Source: Janthinobacterium sp. (GTDB lineage: Bacteria; Pseudomonadota; Gammaproteobacteria; Burkholderiales; Burkholderiaceae_D). From it: 64,000 nucleotides of DNA. Below the pieces are notes generated by a model. That model was not told the origin of the DNA. It saw only the letters and a program-made list of their open reading frames with translations, and ran no database searches. Made by a program: the position numbers and the translations under genes. Shown piece by piece: positions 18,321 through 27,378 of this stretch (position 1 is its first letter; every line of letters begins with the position of its first letter). The stretch is from NCBI GenBank assembly GCA_003133225.1, contig PKWL01000046.1:46676-110675 (forward strand). Direction: 5' to 3'.

Positions 18321-20573
18321 TTATTGTTGAACGCAATCGACGAAATAACCGAGCTTGCCATTGACTTCGCGCTTGACGAGGCCATGCACGTCCGTCTCAA
18401 AGCCGGGAAAACGCTCGTTGAAGTCGCGCGCGAAGCGCAGATAATCGACGATGGACTTGTTAAAGCGCTCGCCGGGAATGAGGAGCGGAATACCGGGCGG
18501 GTAGGGCGTTAGCAGGATCGATGTGATACGCCCTTCCAGTTCGTCGATGCGCACGCGGTCGATTTCCCGGTGCGCCATCTTGGCGAACGCATCCGACGGC
18601 TTCATCGCCGGAATCTTGTCTGACATATACATCTCCGTCGTCAGGCGCGCGATGTCGTAAGCCTTGTAGAAGTCATGGATCTGCTGGCACAGCTCGCGCA
18701 AGCCCATCTTTTCGTAGCGTGGATTGGCGGCGGCAAATTCCGGCAAGATGCGCCACATGGGCTGGTTTTTGTCGTAATCGTCCTTGAACTGTTGCAGTGC
18801 GGTCAGAAGCGTGTTCCAGCGGCCCTTGGTGATGCCAATGGTAAACATGATAAAGAACGAATACAATCCGCACTTTTCAATGATGACGCCATGTTCGGCC
18901 AGATATTTGGTCACGATCGACGCCGGGATGCCGGACTCGCCGAATTTACCATCCAACGACAGCCCGGGAGTAATGATGGTCGCCTTGATCGGGTCGAGCA
19001 TGTTAAAGCCGGGCGCCACATCGCCGAAGCCATGCCAGCTGTCCTCCGCGCGTATCATCCAATCGTCGCGCTCGCCAATGCCGTCCTCGGCGAAAGTGTC
19101 CGGGCCCCACACCTGAAACCACCAGTCCTGGCCCCATTCCTGATCGATCTTTCTCATCGCGCGCCGGAAGTCGAGTGCCTCGATGATGGATTCCTCGACG
19201 AGCGCGGTGCCGCCCGGCGCTTCCATCATGGCGGCGGCGACGTCGCACGAGGCGATGATGGAATACTGCGGCGAGGTCGAGGTATGCATCAGATAGGCCT
19301 CGTTAAAGGCGTCTTGATCCAGTTTGACCGTTTCCGATTCGCGCACTAGAATCTGCGAGGCTTGCGACAGCCCGGCCAGCAATTTATGTGTCGACTGGGT
19401 CGAGAAGATCATCGATTCCTTGGCCCGCGGTCGGTCCTTGCCGATCGCATGCATGTCCTTGTAGAAATCATGAAAGGTCGCGTGCGGCAGCCACGCTTCG
19501 TCAAAATGCAAAGTGTCGATTTTTCCGTCCAGCATTTCGCGCAAGGTTTCCACGTTGTAGATCACGCCGTCGTAGGTCGATTGGGTGATGGTCAGAATGC
19601 GCGGCTTCTTGTTGAGCGCGTCGCGCGCGAACGGGTTTGCCTCAATCTTGCGGGCGATGCTCTCGGGGGTAAACTCGGCCAATGGGATGGGGCCGATGAT
19701 GCCCAGGTGGTTACGGGTCGGCATCAGGAATACGGGGATCGCGCCGCACATGATAATCGAGTGCAAAATTGATTTGTGGCAATTGCGGTCAACCACAACG
19801 ATGTCGCCCGGCGCCACCGTCGAGTGCCAGACCATCTTGTTCGACGTCGATGTGCCGTTGGTCACAAAATAGCAATGATCGGCATTGAAGATGCGGGCAG
19901 CGTTGCGCTCGGACGCCGCCACCGGCCCCGTATGGTCGAGCAGTTGGCCCAGCTCTTCGACCGCGTTGCAGACGTCGGCGCGCAACAGGTTCTCGCCGAA
20001 AAATTGGTGGAACATCTGGCCAATGGGCGACTTCAGGAAGGCGACGCCGCCCGAGTGACCCGGGCAGTGCCAGGAATACGAGCCGTCGTTGGCGTAGTGC
20101 ACCAGGGCGCGGAAAAATGGGGGCGATAGGCCGTCCAGGTAAGACTTCGCTTCACGGATGATGTGGCGCGCCACGAATTCGGGCGTGTCCTCGAACATGT
20201 GGATGAAGCCATGCAGTTCGCGCAGGATGTCGTTCGGGATATGGCGCGAAGTGCGCGTCTCGCCGTACAGGTAAATCGGGATGTCGGCGTTTTTGTAGCG
20301 AATTTCCTCAACGAAGGCGCGCAGCGACTTGAGTGCGTGATCCGTTTCCTCGATGCTGCCGGCACCAAATTCCTCGTCGTCGATCGACAGCACGAAGGCC
20401 GACGCGCGCGACTGCTGCTGCGCAAATTGCGACAAGTCGCCGTAGCTGGTCACGCCCAGCACTTCCATGCCTTCTTTTTCCATTGCAGCGGCCAAGGCGC
20501 GGATGCCCAGGCCGGAGCTGTTTTCTGAGCGGAAATCTTCGTCAATGATGACGATGGGGAAACGAAATTTCAT
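18321..20573 (-). CDS. Orn/Lys/Arg family PLP-dependent decarboxylase
   Basis: Fold type III-named, AAT-like basic amino-acid decarboxylase of 750 residues, close in length to the biodegradative arginine decarboxylase AdiA (about 755) and longer than lysine decarboxylase CadA (715). It has an N-terminal response-regulator-like wing domain (about 1-130), the PLP core with Asp358 in HFDEAW and the Schiff-base Lys397 in STQSTHKLLAGLSQ, and a C-terminal domain. It makes agmatine, cadaverine or putrescine and consumes a proton; which substrate is used cannot be settled here. The start at 20573 follows TTTGGAGACATC. It lies next to dcd, convergent to it. Confidence 0.92.
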   Translation of the reverse strand: MKFRFPIVIIDEDFRSENSSGLGIRALAAAMEKEGMEVLGVTSYGDLSQFAQQQSRASAFVLSIDDEEFGAGSIEETDHALKSLRAFVEEIRYKNADIPIYLYGETRTSRHIPNDILRELHGFIHMFEDTPEFVARHIIREAKSYLDGLSPPFFRALVHYANDGSYSWHCPGHSGGVAFLKSPIGQMFHQFFGENLLRADVCNAVEELGQLLDHTGPVAASERNAARIFNADHCYFVTNGTSTSNKMVWHSTVAPGDIVVVDRNCHKSILHSIIMCGAIPVFLMPTRNHLGIIGPIPLAEFTPESIARKIEANPFARDALNKKPRILTITQSTYDGVIYNVETLREMLDGKIDTLHFDEAWLPHATFHDFYKDMHAIGKDRPRAKESMIFSTQSTHKLLAGLSQASQILVRESETVKLDQDAFNEAYLMHTSTSPQYSIIASCDVAAAMMEAPGGTALVEESIIEALDFRRAMRKIDQEWGQDWWFQVWGPDTFAEDGIGERDDWMIRAEDSWHGFGDVAPGFNMLDPIKATIITPGLSLDGKFGESGIPASIVTKYLAEHGVIIEKCGLYSFFIMFTIGITKGRWNTLLTALQQFKDDYDKNQPMWRILPEFAAANPRYEKMGLRELCQQIHDFYKAYDIARLTTEMYMSDKIPAMKPSDAFAKMAHREIDRVRIDELEGRITSILLTPYPPGIPLLIPGERFNKSIVDYLRFARDFNERFPGFETDVHGLVKREVNGKLGYFVDCVQQ

Positions 20574-20669
20574 GATGTCTCCAAAAGAGCCGAAGCGGCC
20601 GTCATACGGCACAGGGGCCGGAAAGTTAGGGGCGGATTAGGGCACGCCGTTTCAAAAAAGAGCGTTCGT

Positions 20670-21284
20670 TTAATGGACGCCCGCACCCAGCTTGAGCAGC
20701 AGGGCGCCGATCGGATCGATTTGCAGCCAAGCAAATAGACCGAGCGCGACGCCGGCGCTCGCGACTGCGTACGCCGTATATTTGAGCCAGTTGCGATGGG
20801 TTAACAGCGTAATGGCCGCCAGCGAGATCGCGATTTGCTCGGCGGTTGTCGCGAGCGCCCACTGATGGTGCTGGTGCATCGCCTCATCGGACTTCCTGTT
20901 CCACTCGGCGGTCGAGGCTTCCCATTTCTCCGCATCTTTCTTGATTTCTTCCTTTTCTCCCTTGTAACGCGCCGCGTCTCCCTTGTATTTTTCCGGGGCG
21001 ACTCCGGGCAGGGCCATGGCCAGTTCGGCCAAGTTCTGTTTGGTCGACTTGGCCTGATAATAATTCCAGCGGTTGGCCGCCTCGGTCTTGTCGATAGCGG
21101 CGTTGTTCTTGAACAGCGCCGCGTCGTTCTGGGTCGCGCCGCCCTGATAACCGAACATGGCGCCGAGCGTGGCCAAAATCGCCGTCAGCACGGCGATTTT
21201 TCCGGAAAATGCATCATTGCTGTGGGCCGCGTGCTCGACCGCATGGTCGTGCGGTCCATGCACGTGGAAGCCGTGTTCTGACAT
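20670..21284 (-). CDS. DUF4337 domain membrane protein
   Basis: A 204-residue protein with a His-rich N-terminus, one membrane segment near 28-50 (KIAVLTAILATLGAMFGY), a charged coiled-coil-like middle (about 60-140) rich in Lys, Glu and Ala, and one or two membrane segments at the C-terminus. This is the layout of the DUF4337 family, of unknown function. The middle may be a cytosolic or periplasmic helical hairpin. It follows folA on the same strand with only 18 bases between, so the two may be cotranscribed. Confidence 0.85.
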   Translation of the reverse strand: MSEHGFHVHGPHDHAVEHAAHSNDAFSGKIAVLTAILATLGAMFGYQGGATQNDAALFKNNAAIDKTEAANRWNYYQAKSTKQNLAELAMALPGVAPEKYKGDAARYKGEKEEIKKDAEKWEASTAEWNRKSDEAMHQHHQWALATTAEQIAISLAAITLLTHRNWLKYTAYAVASAGVALGLFAWLQIDPIGALLLKLGAGVH

Positions 21285-21302
21285 GTGCTGTTCTTTCTTT
21301 GG

Positions 21303-21797
21303 TTAAGCGGTCGCAGGCGTGCGACTCATGGTCACAAAAGCGTAATCAAATCCGTTCGATTCCGAATGATACGCTTGCCGTTCAGTCTCATGCCACACAC
21401 CGGGCTCTAGCACCGGGAAAAACGAATCGCAAGCGAAGGTCTTCGCAATTTCCGTGATGAGCAGGCGCTCGGCCAATTCGAGCGCGGCGGCGTAAATCTG
21501 CGCGCCGCCGATGACGAATGCGGGCGCGTCAGCGACCAGCGCGATGGCCGCATCTAGTGAGGCGACGCTTTCGACGCCATCATGGCGCCATTGCGGGTTA
21601 CGCGTCACAACGATATTGCGTCGGTGCGGCAGGGGCCGGCCGATGGAATCGAAGGTCTTGCGGCCCATGATGACGGGATGGCCGCTCGTTACGCGCTTGA
21701 AATGCGCCAGATCCTCCGGCAAGCGCCAAGGCAGGGCGTTGTTGCTGCCGATGCCGCGCTGGGCATCGGTTGCGACGATAATGGTGAGTTCGGTCAT
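21303..21797 (-). CDS. folA: Dihydrofolate reductase
   Basis: Reduces dihydrofolate to tetrahydrofolate with NADPH. The 164 residues show the family blocks ATDAQRGIGSNNALPWRLPEDL (substrate and Met20-type loop), VIMGRKTFDSIGRPLPHRRN (cofactor binding) and VIGGAQIYAAAL. The acidic active-site residue is the Asp or Glu in LPEDLAHFKR. It lies upstream of DUF4337. thyA, its usual neighbour and metabolic partner, is 1.5 kb away with a PRPP-synthetase-like gene between them in the opposite orientation. Confidence 0.96.
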   Translation of the reverse strand: MTELTIIVATDAQRGIGSNNALPWRLPEDLAHFKRVTSGHPVIMGRKTFDSIGRPLPHRRNIVVTRNPQWRHDGVESVASLDAAIALVADAPAFVIGGAQIYAAALELAERLLITEIAKTFACDSFFPVLEPGVWHETERQAYHSESNGFDYAFVTMSRTPATA

Positions 21798-22282
21798 GGT
21801 GGATGCTTGATTTCAGGTCAAGCCGAGGGACGGACTTGACATTATCGTTGAATTTTGGCCCTTTCGTCGAGTTGCCGTGTCGGCGCAGCGCCGGCGGCAG
21901 ACAGGCAGGGTCCGCCAGCGCCACAATCATTTTCGCCTGCGAGTTCAAGATGGCCGACTTGCGCGCCCGATCCTCCCGCTACCCGAGGATGGCCGTCTGG
22001 CTCTGTTGCCGCAACCATGACGCGCCCGGCGCCCGGCGCACGCCTATTGTCTGTTCCTTGGCGCGGTGTTGACTTCTCATGGCGCCGCTGGCGGCGCGCA
22101 ATCTTGCGCGCCGGGGAACTAGATCTGAGCCGCGATGATCGAAATAGGGAACCTTCGCCGTTAAGGCGGCGCCGGGCGTCCAGCCCGCTATTTTGGAGCC
22201 CCGCCACTTCGTGTGGAATCCGAGGCGAACCGCAATACAGCGCCAATGAAAGACACCAATGGAAGAAGCGACGCACTGTGCC
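21798..22282. other. Divergent intergenic stretch between folA and the PRPP-synthetase-like gene
   Basis: No gene supported. Open frames here on both strands are Arg/Ala/Pro-rich and resemble no family I know. It should contain the promoters of both flanking genes; I see no clear promoter or operator. Confidence 0.5.
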
Positions 22283-23269
22283 ATGGATGGCAATGCATTG
22301 ATGCTTTTTGCGCTGAACAGCAGCCATGCCTTCGGCGAACAAGTAGGTCAGCACCTTGGTCTCGCCTTGAGTGGGCATGAGGAGCGCGAGTTTGAAGACG
22401 GCGAGCACGAAACACGGCCATTATGCAGCGTGCGCGGCAGGGATGTCTTCATCATCCAGTCGCTGTATGCTGATCATCAGCTAAGCGGCAACGACAAACT
22501 GTGCCGGCTGCTGTTTTTCGTCGGCGCGCTCAAGGACGCCGGTGCCGCCCGGGTCAGCGTGGTGGCCCCCTACTTGGCCTATGCGCGCAAGGACAGGAAA
22601 ACCAAGCCGCGCGATCCCGTCACCACCCGTTATATTGCGACGCTGTTCGAGGCGGTCGGCACCGACACGCTAGTCACGCTCGACGTGCATAATGTGGCGG
22701 CATTCCAGAATGCATTTCGCTGCGGCGCCGAGCACCTCGAGGGGGGCCGCATGTTCTCCCATTACTTCGCGCCCCTGCTACAGGGGCGCGAAGTGGTCGT
22801 CGTCGCCCCGGATGCGGGCGGCATCAAGCGTGCAGAGCGCTTCCGACGCCTCTTGAGCCAGTTGCGCGAGAAGCCGGTGGGCTTGGCTTTTGCGGAGAAA
22901 CACCGCAGCGGTGGCATCGTCGGCGGCGACCTGTTGGTAGGCGAGGTCAAGGGCAAGGACGTCGTCATCATCGACGACTTGATTAGCACCGGCACGACAG
23001 TGATGCGCACTGCGACAGCATGCCATGCGCTGGGCGCGGCTAGGGCGTTCGCGGTGGCGACGCATGGCTTATTTACGGGCGATGCGAATACGATTTTGGC
23101 GGATGCCGCCCTGGAACGGATCGTGATCGCCGATACCGTAGCGCCGTTCAGGTTGGTCGAGGGCGCGCTGAAGGCAAAAGTGACGGTCCTCAGTTGCGCA
23201 GCCTTGTTTGCCGAGGCCATCCGCCGCCTGCACGTGGGAGGCTCGATCACGGACCTGCTCGAGCCTTGA
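22283..23269 (+). CDS. Ribose-phosphate pyrophosphokinase-like protein
   Basis: PRPP synthetase family protein of about 328 residues. It has the ATP/ribose-phosphate loop with YARKDRKTKPRDPVTTRY, a VTLDVHN segment, PDAGGIKRAERF, and the ribose-5-phosphate loop VVIIDDLISTGTT. The last reads more like archaeal class III PRPP synthases or phosphoribosyltransferases (DD.ISTGGT) than like the classical class I loop. It may therefore be a second, specialised PRPP synthetase rather than the housekeeping Prs. Start codons at 22259, 22283 and 22301 are all in frame with poor ribosome-binding sites; homologues begin near MLFAL, so 22301 is also possible. Confidence 0.85.
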   Translation: MDGNALMLFALNSSHAFGEQVGQHLGLALSGHEEREFEDGEHETRPLCSVRGRDVFIIQSLYADHQLSGNDKLCRLLFFVGALKDAGAARVSVVAPYLAYARKDRKTKPRDPVTTRYIATLFEAVGTDTLVTLDVHNVAAFQNAFRCGAEHLEGGRMFSHYFAPLLQGREVVVVAPDAGGIKRAERFRRLLSQLREKPVGLAFAEKHRSGGIVGGDLLVGEVKGKDVVIIDDLISTGTTVMRTATACHALGAARAFAVATHGLFTGDANTILADAALERIVIADTVAPFRLVEGALKAKVTVLSCAALFAEAIRRLHVGGSITDLLEP

Positions 23270-23298
23270 GAGGCGCCGGTCTCGTCCGCATTGAAAAA

Positions 23299-24135
23299 TT
23301 ACTTCGCAATCGGCGCCGGGATGCCCGGATGCGGGTCATACCCTATGATTTCAAAGTCGTCGAACTGGTAGTCGAAGAGGGAGTCGGGCCGGCGCTTGAT
23401 GACAAGCGTTGGCAGGGTGCGTGGTGCCCGAGTAAGCTGCAGCCGGGCCTGTTCCAGATGGTTGGAATACAGGTGCAAGTCGCCGAAAGAATGAACGATT
23501 TCGCCCGCTTCCAGGTGGCACTGTTGCGCCACCATGTGAGTGAGGAATGCCAAGGAGGCCGCATTGAACGGGACGCCCAAGAAGCAATCTGCGGAGCGTT
23601 GGGTCAGCATGCAACTTAGCTTGCCATCGGCGACGTAGAACTGATACATGACATGGCAAGGTGGCAACGCCATTTTGCCTTCCGCAGCATTTGCTTCGGG
23701 CGACTTAGACTCATCTGGAAGGTAGGCGACATTCCACGCATTAATGATGTGGCGGCGGCTATTGGGATTTTTGCGAATGCCATCAATTAGCCTTGCGACC
23801 TGGTCGATGGACGTGCCGTTGGGGCCTTGCCATGCGCGCCACTGCGCGCCATAGACGGGCCCCAGATCGCCCTCCGGGGTCGCCCACTCGTCCCAAATGG
23901 AGACCCCGTTGTCCTTCAGGTACTGGATGTTGGTGTCGCCGCGCAGGAACCAGAGTAGCTCATGCAAGATCGACTTCATGTGCAGCTTTTTAGTCGTCAA
24001 GAGGGGGAAGCCCTGGCCCAGGTCGTGCCGGTACATTCGTCCAAAGACGGACAGGGTGCCGGTTCCCGTGCGGTCGCCCTTTTGCACTCCATTCGAGAGA
24101 ATGTCACGCAGAAGATTAAGGTATTGCAAGTCCAT
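23299..24135 (-). CDS. thyA: Thymidylate synthase
   Basis: Methylates dUMP to dTMP using methylene-tetrahydrofolate, which FolA then regenerates. At 278 residues it is slightly longer than E. coli ThyA (264). The catalytic Cys160 is in [10 protein letters not shown], and [17 protein letters not shown] and [13 protein letters not shown] are all present. A short insert before the catalytic loop (about 141-155, Ser/Glu/Ala-rich) accounts for the extra length and is seen in other betaproteobacterial enzymes. The ATG at 24135 follows AAGGAATCACC. It converges with the PRPP-synthetase-like gene, 29 bases apart. Confidence 0.97.
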   Translation of the reverse strand: MDLQYLNLLRDILSNGVQKGDRTGTGTLSVFGRMYRHDLGQGFPLLTTKKLHMKSILHELLWFLRGDTNIQYLKDNGVSIWDEWATPEGDLGPVYGAQWRAWQGPNGTSIDQVARLIDGIRKNPNSRRHIINAWNVAYLPDESKSPEANAAEGKMALPPCHVMYQFYVADGKLSCMLTQRSADCFLGVPFNAASLAFLTHMVAQQCHLEAGEIVHSFGDLHLYSNHLEQARLQLTRAPRTLPTLVIKRRPDSLFDYQFDDFEIIGYDPHPGIPAPIAK

Positions 24136-24412
24136 GGTGATTCCTTATCAAAGATTGCTGGCGGACTTCGTCACAGGGCAGCTAACGGCCGGAGTAGATG
24201 GGAGGCTTGCACAGTAAGCGCGCCGGTCTTTCACCGCTGCTGTGCATCGACGGCGAATGGCGCGCTGGTCCATCAGTTGCTCGCACAGCCGCCGACATTG
24301 ACGGCAGCCGCCGCGTCAAGTTCGATCGCCGCTTCCATCCCCTTGCGGCTTGGCGCAAATGGGCCCGTTGCCACCAGCTGCGGCCAGAGCGCACTCGTTG
24401 CAAGCGGCGCCG

Positions 24413-26305
24413 TCAATGCAGCGCGTGCACGGGATGAAACTGCAGCGCCGCCAGATTAGCATAAACGCCGCCCAGCGCGACGAGCGTTGCGTGAGTGCCA
24501 GTCTCGACGATCTGGCCGTCCTCCATGACAACAATGCGATCGGCGCGTTGAACCGTCGCTAGTCGGTGCGCGATGATGACCGTAGTACGGCCAAGCATGG
24601 CCGCTTCCAGGGCTGTTTGCACCAGGCGTTCGGATTCGGCGTCGAGCGCGCTGGTGGCTTCGTCGAGCAAAAGCAGAGGCGGATTTTTCAGCAGCGCGCG
24701 CGCAATGGCGATGCGCTGGCGCTGGCCGCCGGACAAGCGCACGCCACGTTCGCCGAGAAAAGATTGGTAACCTTGGGGAAGTTTTTCGATGAATTCATGG
24801 GCCGCCGCCATCTTGGCGGCCTGGACCACTTCTTCGTCGCTGGCCCCGGTGCGCCCGTAACGGATGTTTTCCATGGCATCGGCAGAGAAAATGACGGTGT
24901 CTTGCGGCACGATGCCAATCGCCTCGCGCAGCGTATGCAGCTCGAGTTGCTTGATGTCGACGCCATCGAGCATGATCTTGCCCTGATGGGGATCGTAAAA
25001 GCGCAGAAATAGCTGGAACAGCGTGGTTTTGCCGGCGCCCGAAGGGCCAACCACTGCGATCGTCTCGCCCGGCTTGATGTCGAGCGACAAATGCCCGAGC
25101 GCTGCCGTGTCGGGGCGCGACGGATACGAAAACGAGACGTCCGCCAAGCTCAAGGCGGCGCCGGTGGCGGTGCGCGCCGGCAGCGGCAATGGCTGGGCCG
25201 GCGATTGGATGGCCGATTTTACCGCCATCAGTTCGAGTAAGCGTTCGGTAGCGCCGGCGGCGCGCTGCGCCTCCCCCATCACTTCCGATAAAGCGCCGAG
25301 GGCGCCTGCCACGAGCGACGCGTACAAGATGAATTGACCGAGGTCGCCGCCCGTCATCGACCCTTCCAGCACCGCATGGGCGCCCAGCCACAGCACGAAC
25401 ACAATGGTGCCAAATACCAGCAAAATAGCGATCACCGTCAACAAAGAGCGGGCCCGGATACGCCGCATCGCGGTCTGGAACGCTCCTTCCACAGATGCGC
25501 CAAAACGGTTCGACTCGATGGTTTCATGGGTGAAGGACTGCACGGTCGGCATCGCATTTAGGATTTCGCCGGCCATGGCGGAGGCCCCGGCGATGCGGTC
25601 CTGCGAATCGCGCGACAATTTGCGCACGCGGCGCCCGAAGAGCACGATTGGCACGACCACCAGCACCAATAAGCCGATGATGATCGATGACAGCTTGACG
25701 CTGGTGACAAACAACATCGCCAGGCCGCCCAGCAGCAGCAGCACGTTGCGCAGCGCCATCGAAATGCTGGTGCCGACCACGGCTTGGATCAGCGTGGTGT
25801 CGGTGGTCAGGCGCGAGAGCACCTCGCCCGTTTGCGTGGTCTCGAAAAACTGCGGGCTTTGCGTCACGACGTGACGGTAGACGGCGCTACGGATGTCGGC
25901 GGTGACGCGTTCGCCCAGCCACGACACCGTGTAAAAGCGCGCGGCCGTCGCCAACGCCAGAATCGAGGCGACGCCGAACAGCGCTAGAAAGACCAAGTCC
26001 ACATGTCTGATGCTTTTGGCTCCCGCTGCGGCGCTGCTGCCGAAACCGAGGTCGATCATCTGCTTGAAGGCGTAGGGAATAGCGAGCGTGGAAGCGGCCG
26101 CCACCACCAAGGCGATGGCGGCCAGGATGAATTGTTTTCGGTAAGGGAGCAGGAAGGGAAGTAGCCCCTTAAATGCCGCCAGGCTCCCCTTTTTTGCTTC
26201 TTTGGACGGGCCCGGGGCCACGTTTGCCGGGGCGGCGAGTTGGGACTTTGAGCTGGTGGCGCTATTGGTCATCGGTTTGATCGTCTTGTGTGTGAACATA
26301 TTCAT
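24413..26305 (-). CDS. MsbA-like ABC exporter (fused membrane and ATPase domains)
   Basis: Homodimeric type ABC exporter half of about 630 residues. A Ser/Ala/Pro-rich leader precedes six membrane helices (about 60-350). The ATPase has Walker A VGPSGAGKTT, signature LSGGQRQRIAIARALL and Walker B LLLLDEATSALD, followed by an H-loop IIAHRLATV. It may export lipids, lipid A or small molecules; the substrate is unknown. An ATG at 26305 overlaps the stop of the lipocalin-like gene by four bases (ATGA), arguing for coupled translation; ATG codons at 26299 and 26272 are alternatives. It is the last gene of a three-gene operon. Confidence 0.9.
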   Translation of the reverse strand: MNMFTHKTIKPMTNSATSSKSQLAAPANVAPGPSKEAKKGSLAAFKGLLPFLLPYRKQFILAAIALVVAAASTLAIPYAFKQMIDLGFGSSAAAGAKSIRHVDLVFLALFGVASILALATAARFYTVSWLGERVTADIRSAVYRHVVTQSPQFFETTQTGEVLSRLTTDTTLIQAVVGTSISMALRNVLLLLGGLAMLFVTSVKLSSIIIGLLVLVVVPIVLFGRRVRKLSRDSQDRIAGASAMAGEILNAMPTVQSFTHETIESNRFGASVEGAFQTAMRRIRARSLLTVIAILLVFGTIVFVLWLGAHAVLEGSMTGGDLGQFILYASLVAGALGALSEVMGEAQRAAGATERLLELMAVKSAIQSPAQPLPLPARTATGAALSLADVSFSYPSRPDTAALGHLSLDIKPGETIAVVGPSGAGKTTLFQLFLRFYDPHQGKIMLDGVDIKQLELHTLREAIGIVPQDTVIFSADAMENIRYGRTGASDEEVVQAAKMAAAHEFIEKLPQGYQSFLGERGVRLSGGQRQRIAIARALLKNPPLLLLDEATSALDAESERLVQTALEAAMLGRTTVIIAHRLATVQRADRIVVMEDGQIVETGTHATLVALGGVYANLAALQFHPVHALH

Positions 26306-27378
26306 AATTTCAATGGCTGGCCATAACCGGTCATTTCCAGATAAGCGCGACCGGCCGCCATGCCATCGCGGCGTATAAAAACAGCGCCCTCCCAATACAC
26401 CGCACCGCTCGAACGGCGCGCGTCGAGTTCCTGATCATCTTGCAAGGGCTTGATTTGCCAAGTTGTGCTGCCCGTCTTTAGCTGGGTGGCAACTGGGTAC
26501 TCTATGTTGGTGCGCGGCGAACGCCAGCGTTGTTGCGCCTCGAAACTGACCTGTTGCGGCAAATAGTGCGTGATCTTACCGGATACATCACGTAATGTCG
26601 CGTGTGCCCACAGTTTAGCACCTGTTTTGCTGCGGATCTGGAACGCCATCAGCGCGCCGCCGTCATCGAGATTGGCGCCTACCCAGTCCCAGCCGCTCGC
26701 GTCCGGGTCGAGCGCTTGGCTGGACCATTCGTGATCGAGCCAAGCGGTGCCTTTGACGATTTCCGCCTTGGCGCCGCGGCGGCTGAGAGTGCCCGCCGTT
26801 TGCAATTGCGGCACGCTATAGTAATAGCTAGCCTGAGCGGGCCGCGGCCCTTTGCGCGAATAACCGCGCTCGCCTTGCAGCAGGATCGGCTGGGTTGGCG
26901 CCAGACGCAGCGTCAGATTAAATTCGCGCGTTGTCACGGTCAGGCGATAGCTGCCGTCCGCTGATCGTAACATGCTCCAGTCGTCTAGTTTGAGGTCGGT
27001 GTCACCCACTTTGGCATAGGCCAGGCCAAAGCCTTCGCGGGCGCTTTTTTGATCGTATTGCAGTTTGCCGGCGGCCGGGTCCGACAGGGCCGCATGGCCG
27101 ATGATCAATTGCTTGGGAGCGAAGGCGCTCGGGTTGGCGCGGTCGTGTTGCGTCGCGCTGCGAAAGAACGTGACTTGAAAGCCGAGCGGCGTGCCGCCGG
27201 ACGTTTTCAGCCAGCCGGTCGCATACCACCATTCAGTGCGGTAGCCGGGGTGGGCGCCAAAGTCAGCTGGCGTTTGCAGAGCCCGCCCGGGTGGCAGTGG
27301 CCGTACCGGCGCGAATACGGGCGTGGCAGGCGCAGCGTTACGGGCCAGAAATAGCAGCAATAGCAACAGCAAGCGCAT
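26302..27378 (-). CDS. AttH/CrtC-like lipocalin-domain lipoprotein-transport-associated protein
   Basis: Exported protein of 358 residues with a Leu-rich signal peptide (MRLLLLLLL..., cleaved around ARNAAPA). It contains the AttH/carotenoid 1,2-hydratase family marks: HPGYRTEWWYATGWL near the N-terminus, TAWLDHEWSSQALD, GWDWVGANLDDGGALMAFQIR, and a C-terminal YWEGAV. These proteins fold as two calycin barrels and are usually encoded next to an FtsX-type permease. The start ATG shares one base with the permease stop (TGATG). The role may be in carrying a lipid or lipoprotein in the periplasm. Confidence 0.88.
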   Translation of the reverse strand: MRLLLLLLLFLARNAAPATPVFAPVRPLPPGRALQTPADFGAHPGYRTEWWYATGWLKTSGGTPLGFQVTFFRSATQHDRANPSAFAPKQLIIGHAALSDPAAGKLQYDQKSAREGFGLAYAKVGDTDLKLDDWSMLRSADGSYRLTVTTREFNLTLRLAPTQPILLQGERGYSRKGPRPAQASYYYSVPQLQTAGTLSRRGAKAEIVKGTAWLDHEWSSQALDPDASGWDWVGANLDDGGALMAFQIRSKTGAKLWAHATLRDVSGKITHYLPQQVSFEAQQRWRSPRTNIEYPVATQLKTGSTTWQIKPLQDDQELDARRSSGAVYWEGAVFIRRDGMAAGRAYLEMTGYGQPLKL

